DNA of 64,000 nucleotides, taken from Rathayibacter tritici (GTDB lineage: Bacteria; Actinomycetota; Actinomycetes; Actinomycetales; Microbacteriaceae). Position numbers and translations under genes: made by a program. The notes below the pieces were generated by a model, which made no database searches, was not told where the DNA came from, and saw only the letters and a program-made list of their open reading frames with translations. This document shows positions 1 to 8,928 of the stretch, piece by piece (position 1 is the first letter of the stretch; every line of letters starts with the position of its first letter). The stretch covers positions 124,001 to 188,000 of the forward strand of contig NZ_PSWS01000058.1 of the NCBI RefSeq assembly GCF_002932875.1, written 5' to 3'.

Positions 1-18
1 ACCGCTCGGGAGCGAGGC

Positions 19-525
19 TCAGGCGCGCGGCCTCAGGGGGGTTACTGGCGCCGAGCGGGCCGACGGCGACTCGGCAGAGGCGGTGCGGCTCGACGTCCGG
101 GGTCGCGGGGCAGCCCGAAACCAGGCGGCGAGGGCGGAGTAGCGGCGGTGCCGGCGATGGTCGCGGTCGAGCTCGGCTGTGCCGCGGTAGCCGGAGCCGC
201 GGGCTATCCGATCGAGGCCACCGAGCGTGACCGGGATGCTCGCCATCAAGACGTCCGCCAGCTCCAGGCGACTCTGGGCGAGATGCTCGTCGAGGCCGAG
301 ACCGTAGAAGCGCCGGAAGCGCAGCCGCAGCAGAATCACCGGAATGCGCAGCTCGGTGGCCAGCGCGGGGACGGTGAAGCGTCGATCGACGAAGCGCTCG
401 TTGACGAGGGCGGCCGCCGCGATGGCGAGGACGTCCAGACGTCTGCGGGTGCCCGCGGGGCGGATGGTCGGGGGTGCGCAGTGGAGCAGAGGCATGTAGG
501 GGAGACTCGCTCGGACGCCGGTCAT
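19..525 (-). CDS. AraC-family transcriptional regulator (HTH domain only)
   Basis: The 168-residue product matches an AraC/XylS DNA-binding domain from about residue 45 to 130. It has a first helix-turn-helix (FTVPALATELRIPVILLRLRF), the linker Arg-Leu-x-x-Ala (SRLELADVL) and a degenerate second helix-turn-helix ending near DRDHRRHRRY. No sensor domain precedes it; the N-terminal 40 residues are short and unstructured-looking, and the C-terminus is Arg/Ser/Pro-rich. It is divergent from the exported hydrolase gene at 946, about 420 bases away, and could regulate it (inference). The second HTH is poorly conserved (the usual Gly-Phe is Gly-Tyr and the following Phe positions are lost), so the gene may be decaying. 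Confidence 0.6.
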   Translation of the reverse strand: MTGVRASLPYMPLLHCAPPTIRPAGTRRRLDVLAIAAAALVNERFVDRRFTVPALATELRIPVILLRLRFRRFYGLGLDEHLAQSRLELADVLMASIPVTLGGLDRIARGSGYRGTAELDRDHRRHRRYSALAAWFRAAPRPRTSSRTASAESPSARSAPVTPLRPRA

Positions 526-945
526 GACGCTGTGGCGCGAGATCCGTCCGAGGTGGCGGGCTGGGCTGGCCGGCGCGCTGCGATACCCGGTCCCTCCTGC
601 TCGACCTGTCGCTCCGGGTATGCCAGTCCTGGGCCGAGGGCTCTCCCTGGGTCTGAAAAGGCGGGATCGACGCGTCGAGCGGGTGATGAGCCGACCGGAC
701 AGGACCGCACTATCGCCGCATAAGCCGAGTCAGTCAATCCTCTTCTCCGTTCAGGACCAGGCGGAAAAAATAATGGAGCCGATTCTGACTAACTGTTCTA
801 TGCTGACACGGCTTCCCTGTTTCCGCTGAGGCGAAGGCAATCGGAATCAGTACTGTGAGCACTGCCGCTCTCTCACTGAACGCCTTCTCCTCCTCCTTCG
901 ATCGGTGTACCCAGAACGGACACGATCGGAAAGGTAGTTTCTTTC
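526..945. other. Divergent intergenic region between the AraC-type gene and the exported hydrolase gene
   Basis: No convincing gene is seen in these 420 bases. The part from about 740 to 945 is clearly less GC-rich than the surroundings, with A- and T-runs around 764-772 and 925-945, which suits a promoter region. I could not pick a convincing -35/-10 pair. No riboswitch or strong hairpin was recognised. Confidence 0.4.
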
Positions 946-3114
946 GTGACCCCTCGCGACATCGTCGTCGGCGACTCCGGCGACTCTTCCCGCACTGATT
1001 CCCGATCCGCCACCCGACCTCTCTCCTCTCTCTCGCGCCGCACAATTCTCGCCGGATCCGTCGCCGGCGCGGGCGCCCTCGCGTTCGCGACGCCCGCCCT
1101 CGCGGCCGGCGACCTCACCGCTGTGCCGCGTCTGCCGGGGGAGGTCTCGCGCCAGGCGACCGCGACCTCGAGGACCGGACGGAACCGCTACGAGATCATC
1201 GATGTCGTCGTTGCGGGAGACAGAGCCCGCCTGTTCGTGCCGCACGCGACACCCCCGTCGCAGAGCGTCGGCGCCTCGATGCTCTGGTACTACCACGCCC
1301 GCAACGGCACCCACACAGCACTGTCGAGCGCCTTCGCCTACTCGGCCGACCTCGCCGTGGATCGCGGAATCGTGAGCATCTGCCCGACCTTCGGCGGCAG
1401 CATCTGGACGAGCCCGAGGGCGATCGAGATCCAGACCGCCGTCGCCGCCTGGGCCACGGCGCTGTGGCGGATCGACGCGAGCCTGTTGCGCTCCGACTCC
1501 GGGGGCGGACCGCTGCTCGCCTGGGCGTACGGCAACCGGATGCTGCCGAACATCCGCGGCGCGTATCTCGTCAACAGCTCCTACGACATGGAGGAGAGGG
1601 CCGCGAGCGAGCCGGACAAGATCGGCCCCGAGTACGTCGATGCCGTGGCCGTCGTGGCCACGAACCCGGCGCGTCTCCCGGCGTCGGTGTGGCGCGGCGC
1701 GCGGCTGCGGATCACGGGGTCACCGGAGGACGTGGTCGTGCCGTTCGCCCTCCACGGCGCGGCTCTGCACGCCGCGGCGCTGCCGCTGGCGAAGGAGGCG
1801 ACCCTGCGCTCGCACGCGGGAGAAGGCACCGGCGGCCACGCGGTACCGAGCTTCACGAATAAGGAGATGCTCGAGACCTTCCAGCGGTGGCTCGCCGAGG
1901 GGCCGGTGCCGCAGACGGAGCCGGAACCTGAGACGCCGCCCGTGTCCGCGCTGCCCGGGGCGGGTACCTACGAGAACGGCGCCGCGCAGATCGTCACGAC
2001 CGGCACCTGGTCGACGTTGAAGGCCGCCGGGGACAGCGGAGGCAGCATCGCCTACTCCACCACGGCGGGCGCTTCTGCCACGCTCGCCTTCTCGGGCACC
2101 AGCGTGAGCTGGATCAGCCGGCTCACCGCATCCTCCGGCATCAACGAGGTGGAGGTGGACGGGGTGCCCGTCGCCACGGTCGACCGCTACAGCGCCACCA
2201 CCCGCTCGAAGCAGACGGTATGGAGCAGCGGGCAGCTCGCCGCAGGAGCACACACACTAACGATTCGGCGCGGAAGCAGCCGCAACCCCGCCGCGAGCGG
2301 CACCACGCTGATCCTCGACGCGTTCGTCGTCGGCGACTCCGCACCCGCCCCCGTGACGAGCGTGCCCTCCCCGGTCGCCGACTGGTCCTTTGCCGAGAGC
2401 ACTGCCCCCTTTACCTCGGCGGTCGCGGGGGCACCGGCGTTGCAGCAGGGCGTGGGATCCACGGCCCAGGTGGTCGCCACGCCGTTCGGGCCCGGAATTG
2501 CGATGAACGGGAAAACGGATCACCTCCTCGTGCCCAAGGGAGAGCTGGGTCCGCTCAATCTCGGCGCCTCGACGGGCCAGGTGACGATCGCGGTCTGGGT
2601 GCTCAACTCCGACCCGGACGGCGCCTGCCTCGCGGGTGTCTGGGAGGAATCGACGGTCGGCCCGCTGCGCTCTTACGCGCTGTTCAACAATCTGTCCGCG
2701 TACGGCGGCTGGGAGCGAGTGTGCATGCACGTCTCGAAGCTCGGCGGGCCCACCCCCGGCTACCCCCACTCACGCGACTATTCGGCGGAGCCCCGCCGTC
2801 TGACCCGTGGCATCTGGCAGCTGCACGTCGGCACCTACGACGGCAGCGTCGCGATCTCGTACCTCGACGGCACGGCGACCGCCTCTCCGAGCTACACCGA
2901 CTCCCTCGGAGCGACCTACGCCAAGAATCCCTACGTCTACCCCGACGGATTGAACGCGACTCCGGGTGACTTCGTGGTCGGAGCGGTCGGCCGTGACGGC
3001 ACGATGATCAATCGGTTCACCGGCACTCTCGCCCGGCTGAGAGTGTGGGACAGGGCATTGACTGCGGAGCAAGTGAAGCAGATCTATTCGGCCGAGAAAT
3101 CCACTCTCGCCTGA
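946..3114 (+). CDS. Tat-exported alpha/beta-hydrolase-like protein with carbohydrate-binding and LamG-like domains
   Basis: A 722-residue protein starting at GTG. Residues 30-54 form a twin-arginine signal (SRRTILAG, hydrophobic stretch, ATPALAA cleavage site). Residues 60-315 look like an alpha/beta hydrolase. The likely nucleophile is Ser185 in SDSGG, with a later Asp (SPEDVVVPF) and His (near GGHAVPSF) in positions that could complete a triad. Residues 330-465 resemble a beta-sandwich binding domain, and 475-720 a LamG/concanavalin-like domain (SFAESTAPFTSAV, FTGTLARLRVWDRAL). It is probably secreted and acts on a polymer. The first domain is homologous to the product of 5991-7028 on the other strand. 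Substrate unknown; the Ser-Asp-Ser-Gly-Gly elbow departs from Gly-x-Ser-x-Gly. Confidence 0.75.
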   Translation: MTPRDIVVGDSGDSSRTDSRSATRPLSSLSRRTILAGSVAGAGALAFATPALAAGDLTAVPRLPGEVSRQATATSRTGRNRYEIIDVVVAGDRARLFVPHATPPSQSVGASMLWYYHARNGTHTALSSAFAYSADLAVDRGIVSICPTFGGSIWTSPRAIEIQTAVAAWATALWRIDASLLRSDSGGGPLLAWAYGNRMLPNIRGAYLVNSSYDMEERAASEPDKIGPEYVDAVAVVATNPARLPASVWRGARLRITGSPEDVVVPFALHGAALHAAALPLAKEATLRSHAGEGTGGHAVPSFTNKEMLETFQRWLAEGPVPQTEPEPETPPVSALPGAGTYENGAAQIVTTGTWSTLKAAGDSGGSIAYSTTAGASATLAFSGTSVSWISRLTASSGINEVEVDGVPVATVDRYSATTRSKQTVWSSGQLAAGAHTLTIRRGSSRNPAASGTTLILDAFVVGDSAPAPVTSVPSPVADWSFAESTAPFTSAVAGAPALQQGVGSTAQVVATPFGPGIAMNGKTDHLLVPKGELGPLNLGASTGQVTIAVWVLNSDPDGACLAGVWEESTVGPLRSYALFNNLSAYGGWERVCMHVSKLGGPTPGYPHSRDYSAEPRRLTRGIWQLHVGTYDGSVAISYLDGTATASPSYTDSLGATYAKNPYVYPDGLNATPGDFVVGAVGRDGTMINRFTGTLARLRVWDRALTAEQVKQIYSAEKSTLA

Positions 3115-3311
3115 TGTCCCGGGGAGCGTGACACGGGCCTGATAAGAGCGAGAGTGCTCATCGGGCGATGGAAGAAAACACTTGGCGCTGTCCTCTCGGC
3201 GGTGACTCGACGCGGTCGGGAAAGGGGGTCGTCCCAGGCGGAGAGACGCCCGCGTCCACGACCGTCACCCCGAGAGACGGAGGCGACTCCAATACCTACG
3301 CGAGAAGGCGA

Positions 3312-3342
3312 CCCGCGCAGCACCGCCCGAGTGCTGCGCGGG
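3312..3342. terminator. Perfect 12-bp hairpin downstream of the exported hydrolase gene
   Basis: CCCGCGCAGCAC at 3312-3323 and GTGCTGCGCGGG at 3331-3342 are exact reverse complements with a 7-base loop. The hairpin lies about 200 bases after the stop at 3114 and about 40 bases before the next start. No T-run follows, as is common in high-GC actinobacteria. It may be a terminator or a 5' leader structure of the next gene. Confidence 0.45.
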
Positions 3343-3383
3343 CCCGCCGCCGCGATCGGAGACCGCGACGCTCATACACTCGG

Positions 3384-4262
3384 ATGATGCGACACGGCAT
3401 CGTCATCCTTCCGCAGGACCCGTGGGCTCTGGCCCGCAGGAAGTGGCAGTCAGCCGAGGGATTGGGCTTTGATCACGCCTGGACCTACGACCACCTCTCC
3501 TGGCGCTCCCTCGCCGACGAACCGTGGGGCGCGAGCATCCTCACCCTCACCGCCGCCGCGCTCGTGACCGAGACCGTGCGCTTGGGCACCTTCGTCGCTT
3601 CGCCGAATTTCCGGCACCCGGTGCCCTTCGCCAAGGACATCGCCACCCTCGACGAGATCTCGGGCGGTCGGGCGATCCTCGGCGTCGGTTCGGGTGGCAC
3701 CGGCTTCGACGCGCGCGTGCTCGGGCAACCGGAGTACTCGCCGCGACAGCGGCACGAGCGCTTCGCGGAATTCGTGACGGCCCTCGACACGCTGCTGCGC
3801 TTCGAGGAGCCTGGCTCGGGGGGCGTGAGTGTTGAGGGGGAATGGTTCACTGCCCGCTCGGCTCGGATGGTCGGCGAGCCCGCGCAGAGCCCGCGCGTCC
3901 CGTTCGTCCTGGCCGCGAACGGACCGAAGGGGCTGGCTCTCGTCGCCGAGCGTGGGCAGGGGTGGGTCACGACCGGACCCGGCGGCGTGTCGAGCGAGGA
4001 GTGGTGGCGGGGCGTCGCAGAACTCGGCCGCCGGCTCGACCAGGCGCTGGAGACCGTCGGACGCGACCCGCGCACCCTCGAGCGCCACCTCTCGCTCGAC
4101 TCCGGAGGCGACTACTCCCTCGAGAGCGTGGCTCGCTTCGAGGACATGGCGGGTAGAGCCGCAGAGCTCGGCTTCACCGACGTGATCTCGCACTGGCCGC
4201 GGCCAGAGGGGATCTACGCCGGCGACGACGACGTCCTCTACGACGTCGCCTCGCGCTTCTGA
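3384..4262 (+). CDS. LLM-class flavin-dependent oxidoreductase (luciferase-like monooxygenase)
   Basis: The 292-residue product has the bacterial luciferase-like TIM-barrel pattern: an N-terminal strand (GIVILPQDP), AEGLGFDHAWTYDHL, VRLGTFVASPNFRHPVPFAKDIATLDEIS and the Gly-rich ILGVGSGGTGFDARVLG typical of F420- or FMN-dependent members. The cofactor cannot be settled from sequence. Two adjacent ATG codons (3384, 3387) fit this family's N-terminus; frame extension further upstream gives Arg-rich sequence without similarity. No clear Shine-Dalgarno sequence precedes it. It is followed after 120 bases by a serine hydrolase on the same strand. Confidence 0.82.
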   Translation: MMRHGIVILPQDPWALARRKWQSAEGLGFDHAWTYDHLSWRSLADEPWGASILTLTAAALVTETVRLGTFVASPNFRHPVPFAKDIATLDEISGGRAILGVGSGGTGFDARVLGQPEYSPRQRHERFAEFVTALDTLLRFEEPGSGGVSVEGEWFTARSARMVGEPAQSPRVPFVLAANGPKGLALVAERGQGWVTTGPGGVSSEEWWRGVAELGRRLDQALETVGRDPRTLERHLSLDSGGDYSLESVARFEDMAGRAAELGFTDVISHWPRPEGIYAGDDDVLYDVASRF

Positions 4263-4382
4263 GCAGGCCGTCATCCGAGTGTTCGATGCGCGACGAGCAC
4301 CGTGCACCGGAGTGCGCGCCGGTCGAGGCGTGCTCCCGCAGCACGCGGCGGATGGCCGCACCGGGTGCGAAAGGATGAGGGC

Positions 4383-5927
4383 ATGACGCTCCCGAACTCC
4401 CGGCAGACGACTCTCTCCCCTCAGCTGCTCGACCGCCTGACGCGGTGGTTCGACGGTGCAGCGCCCGTGGCGCCCTCCCTCAGCTGGGCCCTGTTCGACC
4501 GCGGTGGCCTCCTCGTTCAGCACGGGATCGGCGAGCACCGGCGGGACGGTGCTGCCCCGGGCCCCGACACCGTGCACCGGATCGCCTCGATGTCGAAGAG
4601 CTTCGAGGCGGCGGCCGTACTGATCCTGCGCGATCGGGGGCTGCTCGACCTCGACGATCGGGTCGGCGCTCACGTGCCGGAGTTCGCCGACCCGGTCAAT
4701 GCCGCGGGCCGGACGATGCCCGTGACGATCCGGATGCTGCTCAGCAACTGCTCCGGTCTCCCGGAGGACAACGGCTGGGCCGATCACGTCATGGCGATGC
4801 CGCGCGCGGAGTTCCTCGAGCTCATCAGCCGTGGACTGACCTTTACGGAGCGGCCGGGCGAGGTGTACCAGTATTCGAACATCGGCTTCTGGCTGCTCGG
4901 CGTCGTCGTCGAAAACGTTACGGGGGAGGACTTCGTCGCGTTCGCGACGCGGACGATCCTCGAGCCCCTCGGGCTCGGGCAGACTCGTTACGACGCCGAC
5001 TCCTACCCGAACGGAACGGATGTCGCGCAAGGGTTCAGCAGCTTCGACGACGGCGTGACCTGGACAGTGCGCCCCGTCACCGGCACCGGAGTCGGAGCCT
5101 GCGCGGCGAGCATGTTCAGCACGGTCGGCTACATCGCCCGGTGGAGCGCCTGGCTGTCCTCGGCCTTCGACGGCGATGACGGGCCCGCGGACGAGGACGC
5201 GGTGCTCAGCCGCGCCTCCCGCCGCGAGATGCAGCGCGGGCTGACCCCGGTGCCCGCGCTCAGCCCGCGCGCCGTGGACGGCACGCTCGACGGTTCGGCC
5301 TACGGCTTCGGGCTCGTGATCGAGCACGACGTCCGCTTCGGCAGCATCGCCCACCATTCCGGCGGGCTGCCGGGCTGGTCCTCGAACATGCGCTGGCACC
5401 TCGACTCGGGCCTCGGCGCCGTGGTGTTCGCGACCGCGAACGGCGCAAAACTCGCCTCCGCCGCGACCGGCCTGCTCCGGGCAGTCCTGGAGGATACGGC
5501 CCCGCCGGCCCGGACGATCACCCTGCACCCGTCGACGCTCGCCGCGGCCGGCGCCGTCGAGGCCGCGATCATCGACTCCGGAGACCTCACCCGCGCGCAG
5601 GCGGCGGGCAGCGGTGTCCTGTTCAGCCCCAATCTCCTGAGCGACGTGCCGGCCGAGGTGCGCGCGCGTCGCCTCGCCGCTGCGATCGCCCAGATCGGCG
5701 GGCTCGCGCAGAACCCGACCGCGCGGCCCCTGCGCGAGCGGCTGCTGTGGAGCGCCTCCGCGGCGCAGCTCGCCTTCAGCCTGCCGGGGCGCGAGGGGGA
5801 GCTCGAGTGCAGGATCGAGACGACACCGACGATTCCCGCTCTGCTCCAGCGCGTGGAGATCGTGGTGCGCGCGGACCAGGCGGCGCGGGCCCCGGTGGTG
5901 CGCTCCTACCGCCCGCGGCTCGACTGA
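4383..5927 (+). CDS. Serine hydrolase, class C beta-lactamase / penicillin-binding-protein-like
   Basis: A 514-residue protein with the serine beta-lactamase fold: catalytic Ser69-Met-Ser-Lys72 (IASMSKSFEAAA), Tyr164-Ser-Asn166 (YQYSNIGFWLLG) and a His-Ser-Gly-Gly motif (HHSGGLPGWSS) in place of Lys-Thr-Gly. The start is chosen at an ATG preceded by AAAGGA. No signal peptide is visible, so it is probably a cytoplasmic esterase or peptidase rather than a resistance enzyme. About 120 C-terminal residues form an additional domain after the catalytic part. The gene is convergent with the exported hydrolase at 5991. Confidence 0.85.
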   Translation: MTLPNSRQTTLSPQLLDRLTRWFDGAAPVAPSLSWALFDRGGLLVQHGIGEHRRDGAAPGPDTVHRIASMSKSFEAAAVLILRDRGLLDLDDRVGAHVPEFADPVNAAGRTMPVTIRMLLSNCSGLPEDNGWADHVMAMPRAEFLELISRGLTFTERPGEVYQYSNIGFWLLGVVVENVTGEDFVAFATRTILEPLGLGQTRYDADSYPNGTDVAQGFSSFDDGVTWTVRPVTGTGVGACAASMFSTVGYIARWSAWLSSAFDGDDGPADEDAVLSRASRREMQRGLTPVPALSPRAVDGTLDGSAYGFGLVIEHDVRFGSIAHHSGGLPGWSSNMRWHLDSGLGAVVFATANGAKLASAATGLLRAVLEDTAPPARTITLHPSTLAAAGAVEAAIIDSGDLTRAQAAGSGVLFSPNLLSDVPAEVRARRLAAAIAQIGGLAQNPTARPLRERLLWSASAAQLAFSLPGREGELECRIETTPTIPALLQRVEIVVRADQAARAPVVRSYRPRLD

Positions 5928-5990
5928 GCGGACGACGGCTCTCGCCGCCCAGGCGTGGCTCCTGCTGGACCGAGGACTGGTCGAACCTTC

Positions 5991-7028
5991 TCAGCCCGAT
6001 CCGGAGGGAGCCGCCGGCCCCCGCGTGTACGGCGCTCCGGCCTGATCAACGTCCCAGCGGCCCGCGGGGGAGGGCCGGACCACTGCGGGCGGCGCAGGTG
6101 TCGAGCCCAGCGCGGAGTGCCAGCGGAAGATCGCGTCGATGCCGTCCTGATTCGCCCAGGACGGCGGGTTGTGGCCGAGGCTGTGCGTGCGGACGCTCGC
6201 CTCCTTCGCGGTCGATGTCGCCTTGTCGACGAGAGCACGACCGTGCAGGGCAGGCGGGACGCTCGTATCGGGGTGCGCCGTGTCCGAGACGACGACGCGG
6301 ATGTTGGCTCCGGCCCAGGCGGAGGCGGGCAACCGCTTCGGATTGTGCGCGTCGACCTGGGCGGTGCTGCCGCCGAAGGCGCCGCCGATCGAGAAGCGGC
6401 CCCGGACCGTGCGGTCGTAGATGTCGCGCAGGTCGTAGACACCGTTGATCAGGTACATGCCGTTGATGCCGGGGAAGACCTGGGAACCGTAGTTCTCGCA
6501 GGCCAGCGCTCCACCGGCCGACATCGCCCAGAGGTAGCTCGCGGCGATCGGGAACTGGTCTGAGAGGTAGGCGTAGCCGTCGCGCTGATGCTGCTGCGCA
6601 GTGTCGTTGGTCCACAGCGTGCCGCCGAGGCTCTGGCAGATCGCAAGGGCGCCCCGCTCGACGGCGAGCTCAGCCGGGTAGGCGAAGACGGTGGACAGCG
6701 AAGTGTGGTCGGCCTGAGCGGAGTGGAGGAACCAGATCACCGGGGTCGGGGTCGCCTGCCTGGGCTCTACCGTCTGCGGGATACAGATGCGCGCGAGGTC
6801 GCCGTTGATCGAGACCGTGACGACGTCGTAGAGCACACCTCGATTCTTCGTCCTCAGGGACGTCGTGCGGCTCGTCTCCCCGGGCAGGCCGGGGACGGGG
6901 GAAGCAGCGGCAGCCGGGAGCGATGCCGCGCCCAGCGCGACAGCACCCGAGAGGGCTCCGCCGACGACGGTGCGCCGACGGAGGCCGAGAGCTCGGGAAG
7001 AAATGCCTGCTGAATCGTCGGGGGACAT
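5991..7028 (-). CDS. Tat-exported alpha/beta-hydrolase-like protein (paralogue of the 946-3114 product)
   Basis: A 345-residue protein with a twin-arginine signal (LRRRTVVGGALSG, cleavage near SLPAAAA). It aligns along its length with residues 60-315 of the product at 946: both have LPGE[VT]SR, HT[AS]LS[ST][AV]FAY, the serine region (here AMSAGG, Ser170), LPAS[VA]W and VPFALHG/VPPALHG. The His loop is RTHSLGHNPPSW. Unlike the paralogue it has no binding or LamG domains and ends in a short Pro/Gly/Ser-rich tail. It is probably secreted; activity is unknown. The pair flanks a monooxygenase and a serine hydrolase in a tail-to-tail arrangement. Confidence 0.75.
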   Translation of the reverse strand: MSPDDSAGISSRALGLRRRTVVGGALSGAVALGAASLPAAAASPVPGLPGETSRTTSLRTKNRGVLYDVVTVSINGDLARICIPQTVEPRQATPTPVIWFLHSAQADHTSLSTVFAYPAELAVERGALAICQSLGGTLWTNDTAQQHQRDGYAYLSDQFPIAASYLWAMSAGGALACENYGSQVFPGINGMYLINGVYDLRDIYDRTVRGRFSIGGAFGGSTAQVDAHNPKRLPASAWAGANIRVVVSDTAHPDTSVPPALHGRALVDKATSTAKEASVRTHSLGHNPPSWANQDGIDAIFRWHSALGSTPAPPAVVRPSPAGRWDVDQAGAPYTRGPAAPSGSG

Positions 7029-7154
7029 GAAATCTCCTCCTGCGGAGGCCGCTCGCCGACGGGATCGGCAGTACGGCCCGGATCGGCGGGGTCTGACTCC
7101 TTCACGCTAGCGGGAGATGCGGGCCCGCTGCCCCCTCGAATCGCGACACCCGCG

Positions 7155-7196
7155 CGACGGCGGGATCGGACGACCACGGCTCCCGCCGTCGTCCGA
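7155..7196 (-). terminator. Stem-loop terminator of the PepSY gene
   Basis: CGACGGCGGGA (7155-7165) and TCCCGCCGTCG (7181-7191) form a perfect 11-bp stem. An overlapping alternative stem pairs TCGGACGAC (7166-7174) with GTCGTCCGA (7188-7196). The structure lies 12 bases past the stop of the leftward gene at 7208. The two mutually exclusive stems are unusual for a simple terminator. Confidence 0.55.
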
Positions 7197-7207
7197 CCCC
7201 GCCTGGG

Positions 7208-8686
7208 TCACCCTGCGCTGGCGCCTGCGCGCTTTCGACGGCGCCGGACGAGGCCGGTGATCACATCGATGACGACGAACGCGGCGAGACTAGCCCCCGC
7301 CAGCGGTAGGAACAGTCCGACCGCGAGGGCGACAGCGAGGACCGCAGCGACACCCCACCAGGGGGCACGCTGGAGGGCGCCACGCGCAGGAGCACTGCCC
7401 ACCGGTCGCCGTGGGTCGCCGGTGGGACGGCGCTTCCACCACATCAGGTAGCCGAGCACGACCATTGTGGCGATTCCCGCTGCGGTCACGAAGAGCAGCA
7501 GCTGATTGGGCAGGCCGAACATCGAGCCCATGTGCGTATCGATGCCCCAGCGGGAAAGCTTGGCGACCAGACCGAAGTCGGCGAAGTCGACGCGGTCGAC
7601 AACCTGCATCGTCTTCGCGTCGATGGCGACTGCGTCGACCTCGGTCGGGAAGCTGCGCTGGATCTCCTGCACCACCCACGCCGACCCTTCGCCCGCGGGC
7701 GGTCGGATCTCGACCATTCCGGTGTTCACGTTGACCTCGCGAGCGAGCGAGAGGACGTCGTCGTAGGAGCCCCGCGGGTCGTCGACCGCGGCGGCCGCGT
7801 GTCCGACGTCTCCGCCGTGGCCCGCGTGTCCGGAATGGCCTGCATGCTCGTCTCCGACGTCTCCCGTTCGCTCTCCGAGCGTGGTCTTCAGCGAGGGGGT
7901 CGTCCAGCCGAGCGCAGCGCGCAGGCTCTCGACGTTACCCCCGCCGTACAGGGACCAGGTGATCCCCGTCGCCGAGAGGAACAGCGCGCCGACAAGGAGC
8001 CAGATCCCGGTGGAGGCGTGCCAGGAGAACAGTCGCCGGTAGCCGGTTGTCCTCGGCGCGGGCCGGAACAGGTCCCTTCTCACCCGGGCCCGGCGGACGC
8101 GATTGATCCACAGGCCCAGGCCGGCGAGCGCCACAACACCCAGCCAGGAGGCGGCGAGCTCGCTGTAGGAGCGGCCGACGTCTCCCAGGTGGAGCGTGCG
8201 GTGCAGGTCGCTGACCCAGGTGCGCAGTGGCAGGGCGCCGCTGGTGCCGTAGGCGGTGAGATCCCCGCGGACATCGGCGGTCGCTGGGTCGATGAAGACC
8301 GCTCGAGTCTCGCCCGCTCCGAGTGACGGGTCCGCGAACATGACCCGGGTGGTGTCGCCCGGATCAGGGGCTGGGCGGACGGCGACAATGCGCTGCCCGC
8401 CCCCGGTGTACTCCTCGGCCGCGTCGATCTGGTCGGCCAGGGGCAGGGAGCGGTCAGCTTCGGGGACATGCAGCTCCTGGGCGTACACGAGCTGCTCGAG
8501 CTGCGGTGTGAGCGCGTAGAGCCCACCGCTGCCTGCGGCGACCAGGATGAACGGTCCGACGAACAGGGCGGCTAAGAAGTGCAGGCGCAGCAGCAGCTGC
8601 CCGAACCAGCCTGCACTGCTCCGGCGGGGCGAGCGCGGGGGAGGGGTGTCGGCGGATTCGCGGGGCTCACGGGCGGTGGTGGTCAT
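7208..8686 (-). CDS. PepSY-associated transmembrane protein (PepSY-TM family)
   Basis: A 492-residue integral membrane protein. It has an N-terminal helix (LLRLHFLAALFVGPFILVAAGSGGLYAL), a large extracytoplasmic PepSY region, a second helix near SWLGVVALAGLGLWI, FSWHASTGIWLLVGALFLSATG, and C-terminal helices around LLLFVTAAGIATMVVLGYLMWWKRR. A His-rich loop (EHAGHSGHAGHGGDVGH) sits between helices. Members of this family are found in iron, haem or copper handling loci. The start is an ATG preceded by GAAGGA. The His cluster and the His/Met-rich neighbour at 8929 suggest metal handling, probably copper (inference). Confidence 0.85.
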   Translation of the reverse strand: MTTTAREPRESADTPPPRSPRRSSAGWFGQLLLRLHFLAALFVGPFILVAAGSGGLYALTPQLEQLVYAQELHVPEADRSLPLADQIDAAEEYTGGGQRIVAVRPAPDPGDTTRVMFADPSLGAGETRAVFIDPATADVRGDLTAYGTSGALPLRTWVSDLHRTLHLGDVGRSYSELAASWLGVVALAGLGLWINRVRRARVRRDLFRPAPRTTGYRRLFSWHASTGIWLLVGALFLSATGITWSLYGGGNVESLRAALGWTTPSLKTTLGERTGDVGDEHAGHSGHAGHGGDVGHAAAAVDDPRGSYDDVLSLAREVNVNTGMVEIRPPAGEGSAWVVQEIQRSFPTEVDAVAIDAKTMQVVDRVDFADFGLVAKLSRWGIDTHMGSMFGLPNQLLLFVTAAGIATMVVLGYLMWWKRRPTGDPRRPVGSAPARGALQRAPWWGVAAVLAVALAVGLFLPLAGASLAAFVVIDVITGLVRRRRKRAGASAG

Positions 8687-8928
8687 CAGTGTGGTCCTTC
8701 GGTGCTGGCGTGCGGAGAAGTGAGGGTCGCCGACGGAGCCGCTCTCGGCGGTGCACGGCGGGATCGCGAGGGCTCCGGGATCACCGGGGAACCCGATGGC
8801 CGTCATCGCTGCAAAGGCGGACGGCGAAGCCCTGACGTCCGGCCGCGCTGGAGCGGGCGCGGAGGCATCACGACAGCGGCTCACCCGGACCCTCGGCAGA
8901 GTTCACGGCCGGGCCGGCGTCGGTCTCG

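Noticed and set aside
3450-5528. Minus-strand open frame of 692 codons opposite the monooxygenase and serine hydrolase genes
   Set aside because: Shadow of two well-supported genes, Arg/Gly/Glu-rich without family features.
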